Source: Antedon mediterranea (lineage: Eukaryota > Echinodermata > Crinoidea > Comatulida > Antedonidae). Taken from it: a DNA stretch of 64,000 bases. The position numbers were made by a program, and so were the translations under genes. The stretch lies in the NCBI RefSeq assembly GCF_964355755.1, contig NC_092678.1, positions 24,532,365 to 24,596,364 on the forward strand, read 5' to 3'. Below, in pieces: positions 23,301 through 35,300 of the stretch (positions are counted from its first letter, which is position 1; every line of letters begins with the position of its first letter). The notes beneath the pieces were generated by a model that saw only the letters and a program-made list of their open reading frames with translations, was not told where the DNA came from and ran no database searches.

Positions 23301-26300
23301 GTTGCGAGAATATGCGAACGAACAGCCAACATTTTAATCAGTTTACAGTGTGATGCTTTTCAAAACGCGCAACGTGTTCAACGCTATGGGATTCAATTGT
23401 TTAACGTCGTCAATGAACGGTCAACGGGTTCAACACATTCAACACGCTCTATTGTTAACGTATTCAAAACGCTTTTTGTACTTAAAAATGTAATGTTGTT
23501 CGATTTATAAAGATTTAAATTGGTTCATGGGTGTCGGACACGTCAAATTTTTTAGTTCTTTCAAATTACATTACAACAAACAATGGGACAATTATAAAAT
23601 AAAAACCAAAATAGAGAAACAATATTTTAACTTTATCTCTTGAATCTCGAACAGCTAAAAAATGTAGGCCTAAATAAAATTAATTACTTCGTCGTCATTA
23701 ACGATCGTTAAATACGTCATAACACACGTGGTGTTTTTCTTGAGGAAACCAGGGTGGCGGCCTCGTGTGTTGATGTCAGTAATTTCCACGTTGTTTGATT
23801 TTACGACGTGAGATCGTGTTTTCCCCCGGAAGGCCTACAGTACAGTGTTAACTGTTAGACTTGGCATCGACCTTATTATTCGATGTTTTCCTTCACTAAA
23901 CACTGGGAAATATCACTGTGTGTTTTATTTGGTAACTGTCCGTTCAATACTTAAAAATATATCTAAGCTTCATATATATTTTATTTATATTAAAATATCT
24001 GGTAGTGACTGCCGATAGGTATTTTGCCTGTTGTTGTTACTGATCGTTCAGGCGTGCAATCGGCCAGTCTAGTGCTGCAGCAGCTAGCGTTGAAATAACT
24101 AATTGTTTACTTGACATGCTGATAATGACTTTCGTTGAATAAACAACTAAACGTTGAAAGCCGTTCAACGCAACGCAAACACAACGCAACGACAACGTGT
24201 TGAATGCGTTGGGATTTTTGCAATAATTCTGTCCTGTACTGTACGTATCGTGACGTTTGCGCCCAAAACCCTTCCTATCAAGCATTGTGCAAAGACGTTC
24301 TTGGTGAAATCAAGCTATTTACGATAAACCAGCTTATATCCCATACTGCTATCTAATGGACAATAACCTCACTATCCATTTTATGACTTTTACCTATTAT
24401 GAAATATTATGTTGTTATTGAAAAATTGTAATAATGCACACAAATTGTTCAATAGATACTGTACATACTTTTCATCTTTTTTTTGTGTAGTGTATTATAC
24501 CATATGGACAATTGTCTGAAATAAAAGTTGAATTAAATTGAAACTGTAATGTACTGTAATTTACAGGTTTTGGCTAAGGCTGCATTTTTTGTAAAGAAAT
24601 ACAATTAATTATTTATGTATTTATTTATTTTTAAACATTTTTATATTTTAATTATAGGATTTATAGTAGTTTTATTTCCCATCAGCCATTTAAAATTAAA
24701 CGTGTGACGACTACTGTACATGAACTCATGTAGCATTTAGATTTAAATTTTAATTTCAATTTAAAAAAAAAAAGTATACCGGTAATCATCATAAAACATA
24801 AAGAAAGCCTAAAAAACATTTTTACAAACACATATTTAAAAAGACACCTAATTAAAATAAATACATATTTAAACTTTCACTTATGTTTAAACGATGAAGT
24901 TTAATTACCTATAGTGCCTAGTGGTAATGTATTGATAAAGTAACTGTACATATGATAAATACTGATTGTGAAAGATACTGTAGTACTGTAGTTGTCTTTA
25001 CAATGTTTAACGCATGGCGGTTCACAACCCGTACTTTAATCCAGTTTTAGCATTCATTATTTATTATCATAATTAAGTCTGAATCTTTAGTCATTTAATT
25101 CATTTCTTTTTTTATCAGCAACAAATGCAAGAAGTGCTGGACGCAATGTTTGAAAGAAAGGTAAGTTGTTTATTGGCAAATCTTTCTAGAATTTAGGTCA
25201 CGACCCAATTGTTATATTGTTATATTTTGCCCCTTTCTCCAGATCACACAGTAGTTGTGCTTTCTTGCGTACAGTAGTGTAATTATCGACGTTTAACCCT
25301 CGGGCTAAACCATTCAATTATTCCATTGGATTGCATGATTGCTCTCTGGTTTATTGGCAACTATGTTTTAAATACTATCATTTTATTCTTGCATTAAAAA
25401 TCTTGATGTTATTTATTGGAATTATTCTATTACTATCGCATGTAATGTAATTCTTGTTTTATGTATTTCATTCAGCAAGCAGTATACTCTAGTCTCTGCT
25501 GTTGAATGGCAATTGTTCTCAAAATAAAAATTAAAAAAATCCATTGAAGTTATGCCAAGTGGGCAGGTATAACCCACCTCCTGCCTAGTTTTAATACTCG
25601 CACCCACTTACCCTAAGAAACCTCTAGATATCAAATCAAAGCCTATGTCCAACAAGTCTGCTTGGACAATCTAGCCTTTTTTAGCTTCATCTCTAAATTT
25701 GTATGTACAGTGTGTAAGTAATTAAAGAATAATTTAAGTTGTGCTCAACCCACCCTAGCCTAGTTTTAACACCCACAAACCCACCCGCCCTAAGAAACCT
25801 CTCCAGCCAGTCTGCATGGAGTAGCCTTCATCTCTAAATCTGTACAGTATGTCTATTAAAGACCATGAATAAATGATTCAATATCGATCATTCTTCTCCC
25901 TTAATGAACACCTAATTTCCTGTACTTTGAAAGCTATGGTAACTCAAGAATAATAAAAGGAAAAGCATTTAATTAATGATATTCAACACTGATTAATAAT
26001 ATACATATTGTATTGGACGTCTGGATATCTGAAATTATTAATGTTTTCCATCAATTTTATGAGTTTTTGATTCCTTAATCCATCCAACAAAATCTTTATT
26101 AAACTTACTGCTGAATATTGACAGTGTATTTTCAATCTAGTAAGAGTTTATTTTTATGTTAAAACTAATGCAAGTCTGTCTCTACTACTGTACTACAGAA
26201 CAGAATGGTAGTTGAGCTGTAGCTTGGTGGTTAACGTGCTTGCCTTCCAATCCCAAAGTCCAGGGTTCAATCTTGACCTGGTGCCAGGGTTGTATTAACT

Positions 26301-29300
26301 ATTACTCGCGACTTAGTTTATACTGTATTATTAATATAAGCATGATAAATTATAAAATAGTCTCTATCCCATAATTGGCGAGTTTCTCGCTGTTTGATGC
26401 ATGAATTGAAATAAAAATATATATATAAAAAATGTTTGGCTAGTCCATCATCCTATAGAATTAAACACTGGACACTGTGGTAAAGAGATTGATTTCTGGC
26501 TAGTCCATCATTCTATAGAATTAAACACTGGACACTGTGGTAAAGAGATTGATTTCTGGCTAGTAAAGACAGAGGAATCTTTGAAATATATTAAATCCAT
26601 TGCCCTTGAATACTTTGTTATTCAAATGATTTACCTTCAACTTAATCTATTGTTCAGTAGGATGCATTACCTAGGGTGTCTCCCTTCGTTTAGGCCTACA
26701 AAACGGTTGGATTCCAGCTGTGATCATGCACAATATTACACTCAGAGTTAAGCATGCATAGATCACACTTAAGCTTATCTAAGTTACTACAGTGCAATCA
26801 GTAAGTGCTTGTGTGATCAGTAAACTCTCTTTATACCTGATCAATACAGTAACTGTAGGTTTCAGAATGGTAACATTCGGCAAATGCTACAACTAAATAA
26901 CACCTAATACATTTTGGTTGGACGATCATGGATCACATGATAACAATACATGTGCCCTATCAGTACGCTCAACATAACGTGGTGTTTTCAGATTTTTATG
27001 TGACGAATCCTGGACAGTGCGACCACCATCAACAATGCTTACATTACGAGTATCGTGTGTAATTTTTTGCCTTTTAACATCTACACATTTCTACAACATC
27101 TTGAATATCTATTTCATCTTCTTTTACAGACAACACCTGGTGATCATGTTATAGACCAAGGAGATGATGGCGACAACTTTTATGTTATAGACGAGTAAGC
27201 ATCATTATCATTATTATTATTTAACATCATGTATTAACTGGAGTAAACCACTGTAAAGCTCTGTCCACACTATCGAGTGTGATGTGTCCAAATATGGTAG
27301 TGATATGCTCAAATATGGTAGTGATGTGCTCAATGGTAGTGATGTGCTCAAATATGGTAGTGATGTGCTTAAATATGGTGGTGATGTGCTTAAATATGGT
27401 GGTGACATCATCATGTCCATACTATATTATGGCACATCACATTTTGTTGTCACATAAAGTTTGATAGTGTAGACAGAGCCTTAATTATCAAACACCTCCC
27501 TTGCATAACTGGTAAACATGGAGCGTGACCTTAACCAATTTTTGCGTTAGTAAAATTTGAGGTCATTTGGTTAGGCACTATACTGTAGCATGGTGTTTGC
27601 AAGGTTGTGGGTTCTAATCCTGGATGTGTCGCCAGCATAGTAATTCCTACCCTCAGCCTTTACATAACCTAGTGTATTATTTTCATCTTAATTGGAATTA
27701 TCAATTATTAAAATTTTCTTTTTGAAAAGTGTTTTGATTTAATAGATATTTCTTTTTCCGTGTTGTTTAAATCTAATCTTTGTTTAGGCATGTCTGTCAC
27801 AAGCTTTTTGCTTTTTTGAACATGCATTCTTCAATCATATTACCTTTCTTTACACCATTTTGTATACTGTTTTAATTTGAAGAAAATAAATGTTACTTTG
27901 AATTGAATTGAATGTGATAATTCAACAATATAATGTGATTATTGATAATTATATTATTAATGATACAATATCATGTAGTATCTTTGTTAATGAATTATAA
28001 TTACTTTATATTACACTATTGAAAATACTATTAACTGATTAGGTTTAGAAATATATGTTTTTTTAATGTAAAGGTGAAATAGTTATAATTGGATTAAACC
28101 CATTACCTAATATAGCTTATAAATATTGATAAATAAATTGAACAAGAATTGGTATAATTGCTGAAATTAACTTTAAACTATCAACAAAAAATATGGAAAA
28201 ATGAGCATCATTAAATTGCACCTGATTCTCTGTAGTGTTCTAATTCAGATTCTTATTAATGACATAAAAACATATTAGTACTAATTCATCTCCAAATTCT
28301 GTATGTATCACATGTGTTGCCTGTATTATGTTAGGGTTGGTTTACGCTTACAGTATGGTCTACAATACAGGCTTCACATGTGATATACTCTATATTTGAC
28401 CCTGTATTAGAGTTTTCCTTCATACTGGATACCTTCATACAAATTGCATAATAAATAAAAAATAAAATATTATGGAATATTTATATAATATTAATGTACA
28501 TATAATTATGCTATGATATGATGTATGGTGTGTGTTTAGTTGATACTGTATGCTACTTGAATTTCCCAAGGGACGGTATTTTCTTGATTGTTCTTTTGTA
28601 CAATTCTCAAGTATCGTGAACGATCAGTTTCTACAAACAGTGTGTACGCATAGATAATTAGCTTGACAACAACCAGTGCTGGCTGGCATTCATCAACACT
28701 TTTTGTTTAAGATAGTTATAGAAATGCTGATAATTCTAAATTCTATATTGCGTTTTTGGCTAAAAACCATTTGTGGCATTGGTGAAAATGTTACCTGCAA
28801 TAAAAATACAATATGTAATAAATAATATTTATGTTTGTTGTTTTATTTTTTTATTTTATTTTCAGAGGTCAGTTTGATATCTTTGTAAGTGACAACAAGG
28901 TAGGAGCCTATGATAATAAAGGTAGTTTTGGAGAGCTAGCCTTAATGTACAACACACCAAGAGCAGCAACCATTGTAGCTACCACAGACGGAACAATATG
29001 GGCTTTAGTAAGTATAACATGAAGCTAAGTATCATCATATTGGAGTTAGTAAAGTATGACATGATAAAGTACAAATGAGAGTTAGATAGAATATTACATA
29101 CTTACAGTACAGTACAGTAAATTGCCAGGTACTAAAGTACTGTAAGTGTGCATTAAAGTATTTAGCATGGTAATATTTATTTCCAAATTAAGATTTATAC
29201 ATGGATTTAAAACATGTTCGAAGCATTGACCTTTGACCCTACCACAAGTTGACAATAGACATGATGGACATTGAGAACAATATTAAACGCATTATAATAA

Positions 29301-32300
29301 TACAGGCTACATGCTGTTGTATGATAATGACAGTATAATAATACAGGCTATATCCTGTTGTATGATAATGACAGTATAACAGCGTGCAACTGATTTAGTT
29401 CGGTACTCAACTGTGACTTGACAAGTTAGTGCGTGCATCGTGACTTAAGCACATGCTAATATTCAGACTAGTGTGAATCTAATATTCAACAGTTTGAATG
29501 AACGATGTACTCAAGTGCAGCGCTGCTCATAATACATGATTATCATAATTAGATTCTCACTTGATTCTCAATTAATTATTCATTATTCAATTTTAATCTC
29601 ATCTGTCATCTGTATGACTATGAGATTTTTTTTGTGATGAGTAAAAATAAAGATTGAACAAGAAGGTGTTTGTTTGTTGTTACAGGACAGAGCGTCTTTC
29701 AGAAGAATAGTGTTGAAAAATGCTGCGAAAAAACGAAAAATGTACGAAGCGTTACTTGAAAATGTACCAATGCTGAAATCACTAGAAGTATGTAATATTG
29801 CAAATTATTAACTACATCATTGTCATCATCATCTAATACATCATTATCATCATCATTGTCATAATCATCTTATACATCATCATCATCATCATTGTCATAA
29901 TCATCTAATACATCATTATCATCATCATTGTCATAATCATCTAATACATCATTATCATCATCATCTAATACATCATTATCATCATCATTGTCATAATCAT
30001 CTAATACATCATTATCATTGTCATCATCATCTAATACATCATTATCATCATCATTGTCATAATCATTAATACATCATTATTATCATCATTGCCATCTTTT
30101 ATTATCATCATCATTATTGTCATCATCATCATTATTCTCATCATCATTATCTTGCCATCATCATTCATTCATTATCATCATCATCATCATCATCATCATC
30201 ATCGTCATCATCATCATCATCATTTGATATCATCATTATCATTATCGAATACATCATCATCATCATTGTCCTCATCATCATTATCATCTGTCAATTTTCT
30301 CCCTCTTTCCAGAGGTTACTGACACTTGTTCCATGCATCATATCATCATCATTGTCCTCATCATCATATCATCTGTCAATTTTCTCCCTCTTCCCAGAGG
30401 TTACTGACACTTGTTCCATGCATCATATCATCATCATCATTGTCATCATCATTTGATATCCCAGAGGTTACTGACACTTGTTCCATGCATCATATCATCA
30501 TCATTGTCATCATCATTTGATATCCCAGAGGTTACTGACACTTGTTCCATGCATCCTATCATCATCATTGTCCTCATCATTTGATATTCCACAGGTTACT
30601 GACACTTGTTCCATGCATCATATCATCATCATCTCCACTTTTTTTTGTTACTGAATAATGTTTACTTAGTTTCAAAACCTTTAAATTGTTGACGTAGGTT
30701 GACAATATAATGTAGCATTATAATGTACAATTTAATGTACATTTACAAAATATGTCGCTCAACAACATACATAAACTAGAGGGCATGCCATAGAATGCCC
30801 TTAGGTATTATGTACTTGCTCTTTAGGTATCAGCTACCCATTTGTTCACCTAACACAAATACCACAATAAAAAAACAAAAATGACAACGATATATTGGCT
30901 GCAGCTATCATCAACTGCTGTCATCATTGAGTGAGTTTAATGCGTGTCTATTGGCTGCAGCTATCATCAACTGCTGTCATCATTGAGTGAGTTTAATGCG
31001 TGTATATTGGCTGCAGCTATCATCAACTGCTGTCATCATTGAGTGAGTTTAATGCGTGTCTATTGGCTGCAGCTATCATCAACTGCTGTCATCATTGAGT
31101 GAGTTTAATGCGTGTATATTGGCTGCAGCTATCATCAACTGCTGTCATCATTGAGTGAGTTTAATGCGTGTCTACGGGCTAGGCAGGCTTAGCTTGATTA
31201 ATGTTTGTTTACGATATTCATTTTATTCAGAATTATGAGAGGATGAATCTAGCAGACGCTCTCGTCACTAAACAGTACTCGGACGGAGAATGCATCATCA
31301 AGCAGGTATGATGAAATGAACATTTTTAAATTTATTGAAAATAACACAACTGGCGGTCAGTTTACTGTGAAAAATATTCTACTAAAAATAATACAATAAT
31401 ACCAAACATTGATTAAACTCTGACACCAATGTGACCTTTCCGATCAACTTGAGGAAGAGAGCGCACCTAAGTTTCATGCCTATAACCGCATCAATTCCAT
31501 AATTAATAAATAATACTGTATGCGTACTTTATGCTTACTTCACAAGTTTGTTCCAATTATTTGATTCCATTATATTAACTATTATTATTTTAAGCTCTGT
31601 CTACACTCTCAAGTGATGTGCCTAAATATACAGTAGTAGTGATATGCTTAAATATGGTTGAAATCATTGTGTCCATATTTTTACCACATAAAGTTTGATA
31701 GTGTATACAGAGCATTATAATGCATCATCCAAATATCAACATCATGCTGTTCTTAATGTTGATAGGATGCTGCTGCAGATGGCTGTTATTTCATTGAGGA
31801 TGGTACATGCCGTATTATGATGAAGAAAGAGGTAAAAATACAATCACATCATTTTTTCTATAAACAATATAATATGTGTTATTTTGTTTTTTTTACAGAT
31901 TGATAGTGTCTACCATCTCTTTAAATGTTTTTATTTTCAAACATAAAATGATATTAGTATACAATTAATGATATTAGTATACAAATAAGATACTGAAAGA
32001 GTCACAACTGCACACTTACAGACGTGTGAAGCTTGCTTAAATCAAGCGCATCAACAGGACGTGTCCATCATTATGCATACCTTCCTGTACCTTAGATTTG
32101 CTAATGATTTTGTGCCTGAAAAACTAAAGAGATATAAAACAACATAGCGTAAAAAAAAAGCGTGAAAATTAAATTAGTTATCCAACTTCTGTCTTACTCT
32201 ACCATGTCTAGGAGTAACTTAAGTTTAGTTATATTCGTTAATATTTTAGGAAAGCACCAACTGCTGATTCTTCAGTTACAAATTAAATTTTTTTTGTAAG

Positions 32301-35300
32301 TTTAAACAAAAATTTGGTTTCTAAATTTACAGCAGTTTGGTGAGGTAAGGGAGACGATATTGAATATAATGTTTTTGACTAATAAAATGTTCATTTATGT
32401 AACTAACCATTCCACTAAGTCACTGAGGAGCACTGTTGTTCACAATTCAATTCAATAAAACTTTATTATCCAAAATTAAAAAAAAAAAGGCAAATTTAAA
32501 TTCATAGTCTTAAAATTTTAAAGTTAAAGTAAGGGGAAAGTGTCCCCTTAACAGGGTTTCACCTTCTTATGGATTAGCTAGAGTTAAAACATGTACATTT
32601 CCTCTTAATAGAGGTGTCCCAATTCCTCTTAATAGAGGTGTCCCAATTCCTCTAAATAGAGGTGTCCCAATTCCTCTTAATAGAGGTGTCCCAATTCCTC
32701 TTAATAGAGGTGTCTCAATTCCTCTTTATAAAATGTTAAAGGCCCTGGGAGCACACTGACCGACCCTATTCCGGCCCTGGGAGAACACTGACCCTATTTA
32801 AAGAATTAAAATTTATCAACTAGATAAGAATTTGTCCAATTTGTGGTCAATTAGAGTTTAAAGGTCACTTTTTTATTTACAAGCTATTTGTTGATTTTGT
32901 TTGTTTTTGTGAGATTCAAGTTCACATTGATTGGTTATAAAAATCACTGTTATTATATATTGTTACTACAGAATTAGTAGTACCGTAAAACCTTGAAAAT
33001 AAGCCCAAGAGCCTTCTTTTTCAAATGAGCTCAAGATTAAGGTTGGGGGATGGGTGCTATTAAGGTTGGGGGATGGGTGCTATTAAGGTTGGGGGATGGG
33101 TGCTATTAAGGTTGGGGGATGGGTGCTTCTTTTCTAGGTTTTATGGTATGCTACACAAACACAGACAATTCAGTATTTCTTGTTTATGATGTTGTTGCCG
33201 TTTTTCATGTTATTTTACTGTTGGTGTTAGTTTTCACTGTAATACGTGTTCATGTACACATTCTGTTGTTATTGCAAATGTACAGTCTGTATGATATGAA
33301 ACACAACTGTAAAGTAATGGTAGTTATTACAGCCAATACTATGAACATACAGTGTTATAGTAAAGTGGCCATGATGGACTAACTGACATACTGCCTGACG
33401 CCAGAACTACTGACAACCATCTATTTGACAAGATTCTTTCCCTGAGCTCAGACAGTGCAATCAAGAGATAACAATGTCGTGAAAAAAGTGAATTTAGTAC
33501 ATTTTGGACCCCAGAGGTGTGCAGTGTCTTAAGCTGTGAATACTTGATGCTTAAACATACCAATAACAGAAGTATAGCAGTGTATAAAAGCACAGCATCA
33601 AAGCTGTGAACATTCATCAACACTTATATAGTTTATTGTAGTTGCTTTATTGTGTTACTTTAGTGATGTAGTTTACGCAGATGTGTCGATCATTAATCTC
33701 TTTTGTTTTTCCTTTTTTTCTCTCTCCATGTTTTTTCATGTGTGTGTAATTGGTTCATCTATCTTTATACACTATTCGCACCATGTGGCACTCGTGCATG
33801 TCTATTGACATCTTTAGTACGCTGTGAGTATCTCATCCACTATTCTAACTATTCATTAAGCTCTGTTCAGACTGCTGCTGCTGTCATGCATATTGCAACC
33901 ATTTATTATACTTAAGCCGATATACTGTAGGCAGGTCTATTTACAATTGAACAGCAATACAGCTACATCATCGACTGTTGGGTAATAAATCAATTTGATA
34001 GTCTGGTCAGACATTTAGTTGACATCACCTTAACAGTTATATTAATATCTTTCGGAGGGATATAGCGTCGTAAAAAAATGGTTGTGAGTAAGCATCTTCT
34101 TGATTGAAGCTCTCATAAAAAAAAATAATAAAATGCGCTGGCCGAGAATTAAGCGTTACTCTCTTAGAAATTCTCTTATATAGATTCTTAAATACTTTGT
34201 AAAGAATAGATATACATTTCATTTCTTAGTAAATTAAAATCATTTAAATTATCACTTTTATGCTTTAGTAGTTTTCATTAAAATGTCAGTCATGTGTGTT
34301 TACTTAAGCAAGAGATTGTAAAACTAAGTGTATGCTAATTTGTGTATAATTTGATTTTAATTAGGATGACCCATCAAATGAACAAGAGATAGCTGTCTAC
34401 CAGAAGGGTCAATACTTTGGAGGTAACTTGTTTGTCTACCATTTTGTGTCCATTTCAGACAACCAGAAAATTGCTACCATTTTGTGTACATATATCAGAC
34501 AACCAGGACACTGCTACCATTTTGTGTCCATTTCAGACAACCAGGACACGGCTACCATTTTGTGTCCATTTCAGACAACCAGGACACTGCTACCATTTTG
34601 TGTCCATATATCCGACAACCAGGACATCGCTACCATTTTGTGTCCATATATCAGACAACCAGGACACTGCTACCATTTTGTGTCCATATATCCGACAACC
34701 AGCTACTATTTTTTGTCCATTTAAACCCAAGACTCATTTATGGGAAGCCAACCAAGCTATAATTTGCAATTTGTTAATAATAATAATGGTTTTTTTTTAT
34801 AGAATTGGCGTTGGTAACCAACAAACCAAGAGCTGCATCAGTGTATGCTGTTGGAACTGTAAAATGTGCATGTAAGTGGTTTATTATTATATATTAATTG
34901 TCACTATTCTGTGTGTGTGTCACCTTTGACCCAAATCATCCATATTTGTCTGGTCTTGCTTAGGAAAGCTTGGTTCCCACTTGAGATATAACACAAGAAC
35001 TTTAAGCATCGTCAGTGAATTGACCAATCACAACGATGGATTATACGAACAGTCGCTTGTCATTGGTCAACACGCTTGCGTTGCATCTACGTACGTCCTT
35101 GCATCTCTAGCTTTGCGTTGCATCTCTCCTTGCATTGCGTCTCTGTCATTTTGTCTCTAGTGGGAACCAAGCTTTACTAGGACGTTAAGCTTTTTGTGTA
35201 GCTTCCTTTGTTCCGTTTTTTTCTTCTCAGTTGCTATACCATGTTTTCTTTATCTTTCAGTTTTGGATGTACAAGCCTTTGAACGTTTACTTGGGCCATG

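Larger units (their letters stand above)
17653..25118 (+). other. PRKAR2 intron 4: satellite and nested transposons
   Basis: The largest intron, 7.5 kb, between phase-0 exons. In order: the left satellite array (17887-19022), a long-TIR transposon (19023-21775) with an inserted SINE, the right satellite array (21776-22176), an element with Tc1-like ends (about 22208-24241), one diverged inverted satellite unit (24241-24296), then unique AT-rich sequence. No host coding exon was recognised inside. Confidence 0.85.

Noticed and set aside
29811-30640. His/Ser-rich ORFs in the CAT repeats
   Set aside because: Microsatellite translation inside a PRKAR2 intron.
34417-34875. 152-codon ORF overlapping PRKAR2 exons 11 and 12
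   Set aside because: It reads through the 39-bp minisatellite; only the short exon portions at either side are real coding sequence, and exon 12 is in a different frame.
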